A model generated the notes under the pieces. It was not told the origin of the DNA. It made no database searches and saw nothing but the letters and a program-made list of their open reading frames with translations. From Bacteroidaceae bacterium (lineage in GTDB: Bacteria > Bacteroidota > Bacteroidia > Bacteroidales > Barnesiellaceae_A): a stretch of DNA of 24,216 nt. Shown one piece after another: positions 1-8,300 of the stretch. A program made the translations under genes and the position numbers. How positions within the stretch are numbered: the stretch's first letter is position 1; the number at the start of each line of letters is the position of its first letter. The DNA is taken from assembly GCA_017561285.1 (NCBI GenBank), contig JAFZDG010000214.1, forward strand, positions 1-24,216, written 5' to 3'.

Positions 1-468
1 ATTGAACAATTGTGGCCCTACTCGCTCAACGAAGTGGCACTCCTCAAGCAAGACAGTGCCTCTATGATTTCCATCCGCACCACCATCGATGGAGAATACT
101 TCAATACCTACAAAGCCGATGGCCTTATTATTGCCACCCCAACCGGCTCTACGGCCTACGCTCTTAGTGCCGGAGGGCCTATACTTATGCCTCAAGCGGC
201 CAATTGGGTATTGGCACCTGTTGCCCCTCACAGCTTCACTGTGCGACCGTTGGTTGTAAACGATGACGTTACCATTTCGCTGCAAGTAAGTTGCCGTACA
301 GGTAAGTTTATGCTAAGTTGTGACGGAAGATCGGTACAAATGCAAGCCGGCGAAACAATCACCTTGCGCAAAGCACCTTTTACAATCAAAGTAGTAAAAG
401 CCTATGATCACAGTTTTTCGCAAACACTGCGCAACAAACTTATGTGGGGTGTAGATAAAAGAGAGTAG
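1..468 (+). CDS. nadK: NAD kinase, C-terminal part (5' end outside the window)
   Basis: NAD kinase phosphorylates NAD to NADP in the cytoplasm. The reading frame is open from base 1, so the start codon and the N-terminal GGDGT motif lie upstream of the window. About 155 residues are visible. They carry the family's conserved NE pair near the start (NEVALLKQ) and the NAD-binding signature TPTGSTAYALSAGGP around residues 43-57. These are followed by the all-beta C-terminal domain with SFTVRPLVV and SCDGR. The frame stops at TAG 466-468. The gene converges on aroK with only three bases between the stop codons, and there is no room for a separate terminator. Family assignment is secure; only completeness is limited by the window edge. 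Confidence 0.95.
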   Translation: MEQLWPYSLNEVALLKQDSASMISIRTTIDGEYFNTYKADGLIIATPTGSTAYALSAGGPILMPQAANWVLAPVAPHSFTVRPLVVNDDVTISLQVSCRTGKFMLSCDGRSVQMQAGETITLRKAPFTIKVVKAYDHSFSQTLRNKLMWGVDKRE

Positions 469-471
469 AAA

Positions 472-1005
472 CTACTGTTCATCAACAATACTGCGCAACT
501 GTTCGGTAGCCATAGCCAAGGCTGTTGCCTTGTCGTACTCCTCGGCATCGAAAGTATAACGAGCCTGCTCATAGTAGGGTATGCGCTGTGCAAGCATCGT
601 TGTAACTTTCTCCTTCAATTCATCGGGCGTACAACCCTCTACAAGAGGACGTTTTATCTTGGCAACCAATAGACGGCGACATATAATATCGACCGAGCAA
701 GAGAGGAAAACAGCCACACCACGCTCGTTCATATAAGCCATATTGTCATAGAAACAAGGAGTACCTCCCCCCGTTGCAATGAGCACATTGTCAAACTCGG
801 CCACCTCACGAAGCATATTACGCTCTATCTTACGAAATTCCTCTTCGCCACGCAAAGCAAACAGCTCGCTTATACTCTGTCTGAAACGAGCCTCTATATA
901 CTTATCGAGGTCGATAAATTCACGTCCCAAACGTTTGGCCGCAAAACGCCCCAGCGAGGTCTTTCCCGCCGCCATATAGCCTATAAGAAATATCGGTTGC
1001 TTCAT
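472..1005 (-). CDS. aroK: Shikimate kinase
   Basis: Shikimate kinase phosphorylates shikimate at the 3-OH with ATP, the fifth step of the chorismate pathway. The 177-residue product has the usual family length. The Walker A loop is GYMAAGKT (residues 9-16), the shikimate-binding Asp motif is FIDLDKYIE (about 31-39), the glycine motif is ATGGGTP, and the lid arginine lies in IKRPL. I chose ATG 1003-1005 (MKQPIFLIGY) because it starts directly at the first beta strand. The frame stays open to 1083, but that extension crosses the promoter-like element at 1028-1035 and is not family-like. The gene is divergent from rnhA and convergent with nadK. Confidence 0.95.
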   Translation of the reverse strand: MKQPIFLIGYMAAGKTSLGRFAAKRLGREFIDLDKYIEARFRQSISELFALRGEEEFRKIERNMLREVAEFDNVLIATGGGTPCFYDNMAYMNERGVAVFLSCSVDIICRRLLVAKIKRPLVEGCTPDELKEKVTTMLAQRIPYYEQARYTFDAEEYDKATALAMATEQLRSIVDEQ

Positions 1006-1027
1006 TTGCACTCTTAATAATATGCGA

Positions 1028-1035
1028 CAAAGGTA
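1028..1035 (-). promoter_or_regulatory. Putative aroK promoter -7 element
   Basis: On the minus strand the element reads TACCTTTG, an exact match to the Bacteroides TAnnTTTG -7 consensus. It lies 22 bases upstream of the aroK ATG, giving a very short leader. I see no clear TTTG at the -33 position. Confidence 0.65.
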
Positions 1036-1056
1036 ACAACTTTCCAATAAAAAGCG

Positions 1057-1064
1057 TATTTTTG
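1057..1064 (+). promoter_or_regulatory. Putative rnhA promoter -7 element
   Basis: TATTTTTG matches TAnnTTTG and lies 33 bases upstream of the rnhA ATG. Only 21 bases separate it from the oppositely oriented aroK element, so the two upstream promoter regions must overlap. Confidence 0.5.
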
Positions 1065-1097
1065 TGCCATTGAGTTTACGCAAAGAATATCTACCCG

Positions 1098-1739
1098 ATG
1101 AAAAAAATAAAATATTACGTAGTTTGGGAAGGTCATTCGCCCGGAGTCTATGACTCGTGGGAGGAGTGTCGCTTGCAGACTGAGGGCTATAAGGGTGCCA
1201 AATACAAGGCTTTCGACTCGAAAGAGGCGGCTATAGAGGCTTTTCGCGGCAATGCATCGGAACATATAGGTATACTCAAGCAGATGAGCCAACGCCACAC
1301 CAAAACCACTACCCCTACCACGCTGCCGGCAAGTGTCATTCGCGATAGCTTGGCTGTTGATGCGGCTTGCAGCGGCAATCCGGGACGAATGGAGTATCGT
1401 GGTGTATATGTTGCGACCGGCCTGGAGGTGTTCCGCATTGGCCCGATGGAGCAAGGGACCAACAATATTGGCGAATTCCTGGCACTTGTGCATGGCTTGG
1501 CACTGCTGAAGAAAATGGGTAACAATATGCCCATATACAGCGACAGCCGCAATGCTATGTTGTGGGTGAAACAGAAGCAATGCAAAACCAAACTGGAACG
1601 CAACGCGGTCAACGCACCCATATTCGACCTCATTGCACGTGCCGAGGCTTGGCTACACAACAACCATTATGACAACCGCATCATCAAGTGGGAGACCGAC
1701 CAATGGGGAGAAATACCGGCCGACTTTGGCCGCAAATAA
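1098..1739 (+). CDS. rnhA: Ribonuclease HI with viroplasmin-like N-terminal domain
   Basis: RNase HI cuts the RNA strand of RNA-DNA hybrids (R-loops, Okazaki primers). The 213-residue protein has two parts. Residues 1-50 form a viroplasmin/RNase H1 N-terminal hybrid-binding domain (YYVVWEGHSPGVYDSWEEC, then KAFDSKEAAIEAF). Residues 84-213 are the catalytic domain. The DEDD-type acidic residues are visible at D88 (DAACSGNPG), E126 (NNIGEFLAL), D149 (YSDSRNA) and a C-terminal Asp, probably D209 in PADFGRK. A Thr/Pro-rich linker (about 66-80) joins the domains. The ATG at 1098 gives the complete N-terminal domain. A 55-base gap follows before the outer-membrane gene, with no clear promoter in it. 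Confidence 0.93.
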   Translation: MKKIKYYVVWEGHSPGVYDSWEECRLQTEGYKGAKYKAFDSKEAAIEAFRGNASEHIGILKQMSQRHTKTTTPTTLPASVIRDSLAVDAACSGNPGRMEYRGVYVATGLEVFRIGPMEQGTNNIGEFLALVHGLALLKKMGNNMPIYSDSRNAMLWVKQKQCKTKLERNAVNAPIFDLIARAEAWLHNNHYDNRIIKWETDQWGEIPADFGRK

Positions 1740-1794
1740 TTGCCCGACACCCTTCAAGACTTACACAAAAAACATAACAAATATACGCACCATC

Positions 1795-2418
1795 ATGAAA
1801 CGAATAGCATTACTCGCCGTTACCGTTCTTGCGGCACTTTCTTTATCGGCTCAAGTTGTCAAACTCGATGTAGGTACAACTTTCTCTTCAATGCAAGACG
1901 ACACCCCTACACACAATTTTACCAAGACATTGGTTGGTAACAGCCTCACTTTGGGTGTCGATTGGTTAGAAAATAATTGGTATTACCTATCGAGCGAGGT
2001 GGGTTATATGACCACCGGTGGTATTGATCGAATTGATATTATAGAGGGTACTGGATTGCCTATCGAAGAAGTTGATTGGCGAATGCAACGCCACAACATA
2101 CATTTCAATACCACTTTCAGAGCCAAATTGGGTGTCAAAAATTTCCACGCATACTTGGGTATTGGCCCCAAATTCGACATCCCCGTAAAAACCACTATGA
2201 ATCAATTTTTTGAAGATGATAATGCATCGTTTATCAAAAACGAGGTTATGTTTGGTATCAAAGCCGAGGCCGGTGTGGCTTACAACTTCAACGATGTAAG
2301 AGTGGGGCTTAACTTTGCCTACCTACCCGACCTCACCCGACAAACATCATTTCTAAACCAAACCACACGCAACAACATCTTTAAGCTCGGTATATCTGTT
2401 GGGTATATTTTCAGATAA
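1795..2418 (+). CDS. Small outer-membrane beta-barrel protein
   Basis: This 207-residue protein begins with a signal peptide (MKRIALLAVTVLAALSLSAQ, cleavage probably after SLSA). The rest alternates short amphipathic beta strands rich in Tyr, Phe and Gly with polar turns, and it ends in an aromatic-rich strand finishing ISVGYIFR. This is typical of the Bacteroidota porin-like outer-membrane beta-barrel families (PF13568-like). No catalytic motif is visible and the substrate is unknown. The frame is open further upstream to 1633, but the residues added lie inside rnhA in another frame and the signal peptide fixes the start at ATG 1795. It may be cotranscribed with rnhA. The 3' end faces the DUF2812 gene. 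Confidence 0.8.
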   Translation: MKRIALLAVTVLAALSLSAQVVKLDVGTTFSSMQDDTPTHNFTKTLVGNSLTLGVDWLENNWYYLSSEVGYMTTGGIDRIDIIEGTGLPIEEVDWRMQRHNIHFNTTFRAKLGVKNFHAYLGIGPKFDIPVKTTMNQFFEDDNASFIKNEVMFGIKAEAGVAYNFNDVRVGLNFAYLPDLTRQTSFLNQTTRNNIFKLGISVGYIFR

Positions 2419-2436
2419 TAGAACAACATAATACAT

Positions 2437-2474
2437 ACGAGGCGGCTCATCTACTACAGATGGAGTCGCCTCGT
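2437..2474. terminator. Putative shared bidirectional terminator hairpin
   Basis: A near-perfect GC-rich inverted repeat has arms starting ACGAGGCG and ending CGCCTCGT, with an outer stem of eight pairs and an imperfect inner stem. The loop is about seven bases. It lies between the convergent stops at 2418 and 2495, so it could serve both genes. The flanking T-tracts are weak, so strength is uncertain. Confidence 0.6.
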
Positions 2475-2494
2475 TGTGTGTATAACTATCGTTA

Positions 2495-3076
2495 TCAGCC
2501 TTTTATTTGTATATCATCGATCAACTCATTCACGCGAGTGCGCAAGCGTTGTATGATAGGTATCATAATAATAGCCATTGCCAAGAAGGCCGATGAAGCA
2601 ATACCATAAATCGCACCAGATATCAACTCGGCTACATTGCCCGAAACAAAAGCAAGAGCAATATTCAAAGCCAGAATGATGAGCGCAAATATCACGATAA
2701 AGAAGCAGAGCGTTTTGGTAGCCATACCATAGGCTTTGTTGACCATTGTCAATTGAGCCATAGTATTGTTTACCGAATCGAAAGGCCCGTCAGTACTCTT
2801 CTTGCGCAGATAACGCCAGAACTTAAAGCTACTGACAACCTCTATACCACACTCTTCCATAAACTTATAGTAGGCATCGACCTCTACGTCAGTCATCGAT
2901 TCGTTGGGTAGGTCTATCTTATAGATATACTCTCCCGGTGTACCCTTCTCGAAGGTATATACAAAACCATTGGTGCGCACGAAGTTCCATCCACTACGAC
3001 TCATAGCATTGAGCCACTTTTGCTCACGCTCATAGTCGGCAATAGTGAAATACCTGAAATAACGTTTTGTCTCCAT
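2495..3076 (-). CDS. DUF2812 membrane protein
   Basis: This is a 193-residue protein with an N-terminal soluble DUF2812-like domain (about 1-92, with aromatic patches KRYFRYFTIADYEREQKWL and SRSGWNF, and FKFWRYL near 84-90). Two hydrophobic segments follow (about 121-145 and 150-172), then a short charged tail. DUF2812 proteins are commonly encoded next to PadR regulators, as here: the padR stop lies 28 bases upstream. They are thought to be membrane proteins controlled by that regulator, but their biochemical role is not known. No catalytic residues are evident. The product is probably an inner-membrane protein, possibly a sensor or stress-response component. Family assignment rests on motif feel and context. 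Confidence 0.8.
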   Translation of the reverse strand: METKRYFRYFTIADYEREQKWLNAMSRSGWNFVRTNGFVYTFEKGTPGEYIYKIDLPNESMTDVEVDAYYKFMEECGIEVVSSFKFWRYLRKKSTDGPFDSVNNTMAQLTMVNKAYGMATKTLCFFIVIFALIILALNIALAFVSGNVAELISGAIYGIASSAFLAMAIIMIPIIQRLRTRVNELIDDIQIKG

Positions 3077-3104
3077 AATCTGCTTATTTTATGTGTTAAT
3101 ATTT

Positions 3105-3419
3105 TTATCGCAATATAGCCTCGCCATTAGCTACCAGCTCGCGAAGACGCTCCAACTCATTTACCAGCGCAGTACGGCCCTCATCGGTTATCACATACTC
3201 TTTGCGACGGCTCTCCTCTTGCACTATCGGTTGTTTTATCCAGCCACGATCGAGCAGCGTATTGATAGCTCCATACAGAGTACCGGCCGATATGATAAGC
3301 CTATTGCCGGTCATCTCACTCACTTTTTGCATAATGCCATAGCCATGCAGTGGTTTCATTAACGAAAGCAATATGTAATATACCGCTTCGGTAAGAACAA
3401 TATTTGTATTTTCTCCCAT
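3105..3419 (-). CDS. PadR-family transcriptional regulator
   Basis: The 104-residue protein is a winged-helix DNA-binding regulator of the PadR type. It carries the characteristic run LSLMKPLHGYGIMQKVSEMT (residues 18-37), then SAGTLYGAINTLLDRGWI, where the recognition helix follows Gly-Thr-Leu-Tyr. The wing follows with RRKEYVITDEGR. A short C-terminal helix suggests the small PadR-s2 subgroup, which dimerises through that helix. It is the first gene of a two-gene operon with DUF2812 (28 bases apart). A perfect dyad beside its promoter suggests autoregulation. The effector is unknown. Confidence 0.92.
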   Translation of the reverse strand: MGENTNIVLTEAVYYILLSLMKPLHGYGIMQKVSEMTGNRLIISAGTLYGAINTLLDRGWIKQPIVQEESRRKEYVITDEGRTALVNELERLRELVANGEAILR

Positions 3420-3461
3420 ACCAATCTTATATTACGTCACACGTTATATCGGCAACCTTTA

Positions 3462-3484
3462 TATCGGAAGCCGATACAAATATA
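3462..3484 (-). promoter_or_regulatory. padR promoter -7 element with abutting operator-like dyad
   Basis: On the minus strand a -7 element TATATTTG (3477-3484) is followed immediately by the perfect inverted repeat TATCGG-CTT-CCGATA (3462-3476), at the expected transcription start. A third half-site (TATCGG on the plus strand, 3447-3452) lies 15 bases away from the plus-strand copy at 3462. The arrangement fits repression by the product of the first gene. The half-site differs from the ATGT/ACAT dyads known for some PadR proteins. Confidence 0.55.
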
Positions 3485-3490
3485 GAGTAT

Positions 3491-3527
3491 AAAAATATTC
3501 CCGCCAAATTTTATGACGGGAATTTTT
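3491..3527 (-). terminator. Putative terminator downstream of the S41 protease gene
   Basis: The inverted repeat ATTCCCG (3497-3503) / CGGGAAT (3517-3523) has a 13-base loop. It is flanked by A-rich sequence at 3491-3495 and T-rich sequence at 3523-3527, so on either strand a U-tract follows the stem. It lies about 24 bases past the protease stop and may also insulate the padR promoter. Confidence 0.65.
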
Positions 3528-3546
3528 CTATATTTTTTGTAACGTT

Positions 3547-5205
3547 CTATTTAACAACCTTTTTGGGAGACAGAATCTCTTTATATTGCACCGGCGATTG
3601 CAACAAATCTACAGCCCCTTTTATGGTCGTATCGCCTCGCAGACTTACCTCTATAGCCCCACGTTGATAGTAGTACCTACGCACTATCTCCTGCGCAAGC
3701 GACAACTCTATCTCTTTGCGGAATGTATCGAGGTCTTGTCGCACATTGTGCTGCAAACTTTGTTCGAGCTGCTCTATCAAATGCTTGGCATTCTCATCCA
3801 TATAACCCTCAAAGGTCATCGCTTCGCGTAACTCCTCAAGACGCTTACTACTCATCTTGTCGTACTTAAAGTCACGTTGCTCGACAAAATCTTTAAAAGC
3901 CTCATAGTCGGCATCGGTAAGAGAGAAGTCGGCCGCCGGAGCAATTGTATCGTGATTGGAAACATACCGGGTTGCATAGTCAAAAATATGATGCCCCATA
4001 TAAAGATAGTAATGAAGATGGCTCATCGTATCGGGTTTTATAGCGATATCGGGAGTAATACCGCCGCCATCGCGAACAATGCGCCCACCGGCGGTTTTAA
4101 ACTCATTGGTCAATGAATCGGGCACACGAGCTACGTGGCCATCGGCATCGCGCTTGGTATAGTCTATAGCTTGTATCGACCGCCCACTGGGAATGTAATA
4201 ATAAGAAACCGTTACCTTTATTGTACGATTGTAGGGAAGAGGAAATACTTGTTGTATGAGCCCTTTACCATAAGAACGCTCGCCCACCACAACAGCTCGA
4301 TCGAGGTCCTGCAAAGCGCCTGCCACAACCTCCGATGATGAGGCTGTATATCCATTGATAAGCACAACCAATGGTATTTGGGTATCTATAGGTTCTCGAT
4401 TGGTCTTATACACATGGTTACCATCGGCATCTTTACCTCGTGACTCCAATACGGTAGTTCCACGAGGTACAAACATACTCAATATATCAACAGCCTCGCC
4501 TACCAAACCGCCCCCGTTGTCACGCAAGTCGAGTATCAACGAAGTGATATGATTCTTTTCCTTCAACTCAATAAAGGCCTTTCGCACCTCATCGGCAGCC
4601 TTATCCGAGAATGTTTCAAGCAATATATAACCTACCCCATCGGCCACTGTACCATAGTGTACAACCGGATTGCGCGTGATAATGCGGCGCATTATATTGA
4701 CCTCAATAAGCGAATCGACACCGGTGCGCTCTATAACCATTCGCAAGGAGGTGTTGGGTAAACCTCGCATACGCTTACTCACATCATCGCTTTTCCATGC
4801 GAGTACCGTATCATTGTCTATCATCACAATCTTATCACCGGCGCGCAAGCCCACTTCATAGGCGGGCGTATCTTCAAAAGGCTCCGACACATACACTGCG
4901 CTATCGCGTTGCACAATTGTACAACCCACACCGGCATACTCGCCCGTACTCTGTTCGGCAAACTCTTTGGCCTCTTCTTCGGTAAAATATACGGTATAAG
5001 GATCGAGTGTCGACAACATAGCACCTATGCCATACTTCACACTCTTATCTATATCCAACGTATCGACATAGTGAATAGACAATCGCTTGAGGACATCCGA
5101 AAAAACCTCCACGTTTTGTGAATACGAGAACATTTGACGTTCATTCTTGTCGGCCATAGCTGTCAATGCGACTGCAATAAATAATGATATAACGAAGCGT
5201 TTCAT
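3547..5205 (-). CDS. S41-family C-terminal processing protease (CtpA-like), secreted
   Basis: This is a 552-residue periplasmic or membrane-associated serine protease. A signal peptide (MKRFVISLFIAVALTAMA) is followed by a helical N-terminal region. A PDZ domain spans about 88-165 (AGVGCTIV, then GLRAGDKIVMIDN), and the S41 catalytic core about 170-345. By spacing to characterised CtpB/Prc enzymes, the nucleophile is S289 in YTASSSE, the general base is K314 in SYGKG, and Q318 assists. The FSDKAADEV and DLRDNGGGL motifs are present. The C-terminal 160 residues (TPDIAIKPDT, then helical) are an extension also seen in Bacteroidota homologues. These proteases trim or degrade envelope proteins from their C-termini. 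No partner is encoded nearby. Confidence 0.93.
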   Translation of the reverse strand: MKRFVISLFIAVALTAMADKNERQMFSYSQNVEVFSDVLKRLSIHYVDTLDIDKSVKYGIGAMLSTLDPYTVYFTEEEAKEFAEQSTGEYAGVGCTIVQRDSAVYVSEPFEDTPAYEVGLRAGDKIVMIDNDTVLAWKSDDVSKRMRGLPNTSLRMVIERTGVDSLIEVNIMRRIITRNPVVHYGTVADGVGYILLETFSDKAADEVRKAFIELKEKNHITSLILDLRDNGGGLVGEAVDILSMFVPRGTTVLESRGKDADGNHVYKTNREPIDTQIPLVVLINGYTASSSEVVAGALQDLDRAVVVGERSYGKGLIQQVFPLPYNRTIKVTVSYYYIPSGRSIQAIDYTKRDADGHVARVPDSLTNEFKTAGGRIVRDGGGITPDIAIKPDTMSHLHYYLYMGHHIFDYATRYVSNHDTIAPAADFSLTDADYEAFKDFVEQRDFKYDKMSSKRLEELREAMTFEGYMDENAKHLIEQLEQSLQHNVRQDLDTFRKEIELSLAQEIVRRYYYQRGAIEVSLRGDTTIKGAVDLLQSPVQYKEILSPKKVVK

Positions 5206-5231
5206 ACTCTATACTATATAAATTGATAGTA

Positions 5232-5239
5232 CGAAGATA
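5232..5239 (-). promoter_or_regulatory. Weak candidate promoter for the S41 protease gene
   Basis: The minus strand reads TATCTTCG, one mismatch from TAnnTTTG, 26 bases upstream of the ATG. No -33 TTTG is visible at the right distance. Confidence 0.35.
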
Positions 5240-5333
5240 GTGAATATTCGTATCACCGACATCGTTTTTTAACTTTATTTGTTTAATCTATCACTTACTC
5301 AAGAGCAAACCCTTTCCAACATAGATACAAAAT

Positions 5334-5375
5334 CCCCGCAAGAAAGCATCGAAAACAGCCTCTTGCGGGGAAAAT
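5334..5375 (-). terminator. Intrinsic terminator of the LRR protein gene
   Basis: A perfect 10-pair stem CCCCGCAAGA (5334-5343) / TCTTGCGGGG (5361-5370) encloses a 17-base loop, 28 bases past the LRR stop codon. On the minus strand the stem is followed by ATTTTG. Confidence 0.8.
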
Positions 5376-5398
5376 CAGTAATATGGTAACTTAGTTTT

Positions 5399-8300
5399 TC
5401 AACGCACTGCTACAGTATGTACAATAGCACTGCCGTTATCAACAACACGAACAATATAGATACCGGGAGCTACATCGATGGATGCATTGTCATAAACGCG
5501 CATATGCTCTACAACACGACCATCCATTGCAACAACTGCTACATCTACACCTTGAGCAGTCACTATATTGATGCAATTCTCGGCTCCATACACACGTACG
5601 TTTTCGCTTGGGCTATCTTCTATGCCATTATCGGTATTGAAGATAGCTTGTACACGCGCATATGCTCCTATCATAAATGTATTGCCATCAACCCTCTCCA
5701 CATCATTTATCATAAGCGAGTTGTAGCAATAGCCCGCATCGGGTGTCGACTCTATTGTAATGAGACTATTGCGCAAGGTTGTACTACCCGATACAATTTC
5801 TTTATTTTCGGCATCATACAATTTTATAGAACCATTATCCGAAGGCACAATATCTATATAGGTTGTTTCGCAACCGCTGCCATTACCCTGAATGTTGATG
5901 CTCCATCCCTTAGTGATTGCAATTGAGGCATCGGCACCATATGATTCATTGGGCGACTCTTCTCCGGCTTGTCCCACATTGAGCGGATAGCCGGCGATGG
6001 CAGCTTGCTCCTCCGGAGTAAGTTCGGGATAAAGGGGTAACGAATAATATATATCATTCAAGTCACAAGCACCCATACCATTACCACCTATCTTGAGTTG
6101 ATATAATCCCTGCATGTTGCTTACATCGAGATGCTTGATTTGGTTATTCTCTATCGAGAGAAGTTGTATGCTGTTGTTGGCCGACAAGTCAAGTTGTGTC
6201 AGTTTGTTTTGTCCCAATGCCAACTGCAAGAGCTGCACATTTTGCGACAAATCTATTTGCTCTATGGCATTGTCAGTGGCATAGAGATACCACAACAGAG
6301 GCAAACCGGTAACATCGAGATTTGTAAGATCATTGTTCGAAACATTGACATAAGCCAAATCGGGTGTATGTCGGAAGTCTATCGACTCCAAAGCATTGTT
6401 TTTGGCATCGAGATAGCGCAACTTGGGTGTATGTGAAAGATCTATTTGCGACAACAATGCAATTCCATCTTCTTCAAATCCATACCCATCACTATAGCAC
6501 TCCAATTGCATCAAATTGGCTGCTCCCGACAAATTCAATTCCTTAATAGCTGTATAACTTACGCCCAATACTTCCAAATCGCCTTGTCCCGATAGATCGA
6601 TAGATGTAATGGGATTCCAATATAGGTCGAGATATTGCAGCGAGCGATTTTGCGACAAGTCAATAGCCGTAATTCTATTGTCCCAACCAACAAAATAAGG
6701 CTCGCTTTCAAAATTGGCATATGTAACATCACCATAAATGGTAACAGTAGAGCTCATTGATGTACCTTCTATGCGACCACCGGCAATCTCGTAATCTTTA
6801 TATTGGGGTATATCGTAGGGCTGACGACTGCCATTACCCCAGTCTATCTCTATTTTGTTAGTTTCCTGGCTTCCACCCAATTGGAACGACAAAGGAATAC
6901 CCTCGGTAGTGGTAAACGATATATACTTCTCGAAAGGAACAAAATTGACCTTAATAGAGCAAGCCTCATCAACAACAAACCAATCATTATAGACTTTCTC
7001 ACCATTTATCTCTACACTCTCAAATCGGTAGCCCGATTGAGGATATGGCATTACAACAAGGGGAACACCAATGTATGCATCGGTAGCAACCTCTCTAAAC
7101 CGTTGAAAATAGGGTGTATCCCATTGTACCAAAGCAAATGTTCCGTTTTCGGTAGAATATTGAGTCAAAGTATATGACTGCTCCGAGTTGATACCACCAA
7201 AATTACCCTCTAACTCTATTTTTTCACCGGTATCGACTGCGTCAATCGATACAGAAACTTTATCAAACTGAGCTGTTCCATCGCCATTTATATCAGTCAA
7301 CCATCCCATATCGCTACTGTTGGGATAAGAGGTATCCGATGTCTCACCATTCGATCCACTTATAAGCAATGTGGCATTATACGATTTTCCATAGTGAATA
7401 GGAAGCGTCTTAAACATACAGTTAATAGATTGCGCTGTCATATTGCTATTATCTCTTACGTCTACATATTCAAAACGTCCCATCGGGTTGACATAGTTAA
7501 AGTAGAAATAGTCGCAAAGTGTTGCTGCAGCTTCAAAACGGCGCAAATTATACACATTGGTAAGATTTATATGGGTAATAGGATTGTGCGACACATTGAT
7601 TTCTTGCAACTTAGAGTTGTGCGAAATATCAACTTTTTCCAAATCGTTATCACTACAATGAAGTGTTGTCAGTTGGATATTATTCGATATATCAAGATAA
7701 GAGAGTCCGTTTTGCGAGCAAAATAGATGAGTGAGAGCAATATTTTGCGAAACGTCCAACGAAGAGAGCATATTGCCCGAACAATTGAACTGTTCAAGCA
7801 TCTTACACTCACGAACATTTATTGCCGGTATATAATTATTATTGATAGAAAGATACTTCAAAGCCGGATAATAATGATCTATTACAAAATCCTCCATCAG
7901 CACATTGTCGCTCAAGTGCAAAGAAGTAAGTGCCGGCATATAGATAGGATAGAAATGCGATAACTGACCATTGCTTAAATCTATCTTCTCTATCATACGC
8001 GACTCCTCGGGCATAGCTATAAACAACGATGTAAAATCGGGATTATTCTTCACATACAGTTCCTTAAGATTTACAAGTTGCTCTATATTGAGGCATATCA
8101 AATTATTATTTGAAAGATTCAGATTTGCGAGCGTTGATGCAAAAATTTCCAATCCCAGCGTTGGATTATTCTCGGTACTATTGGCCAAGAGATTATTATT
8201 CAATTCTAACAACTGCAACGGCGCAACATCACCCTCAAACAGAACCTCCGTAATAAGATTATCTGATAATGTGAGTTTTTCGAGTTTGGCTTGGTTTTTT

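Noticed and set aside
1006..1083. Extended N-terminus for shikimate kinase from 1083
   Set aside because: It crosses the candidate promoter at 1028-1035 and the kinase fold begins at MKQPIFLIGY.
1633..1794. Extended N-terminus for the outer-membrane protein
   Set aside because: The extension overlaps rnhA in another frame, and the signal peptide defines ATG 1795.
5417..5926. 169-codon plus-strand frame inside the LRR gene
   Set aside because: Antisense shadow of a low-stop coding region; Ile/Tyr/Cys-rich composition with no domain.
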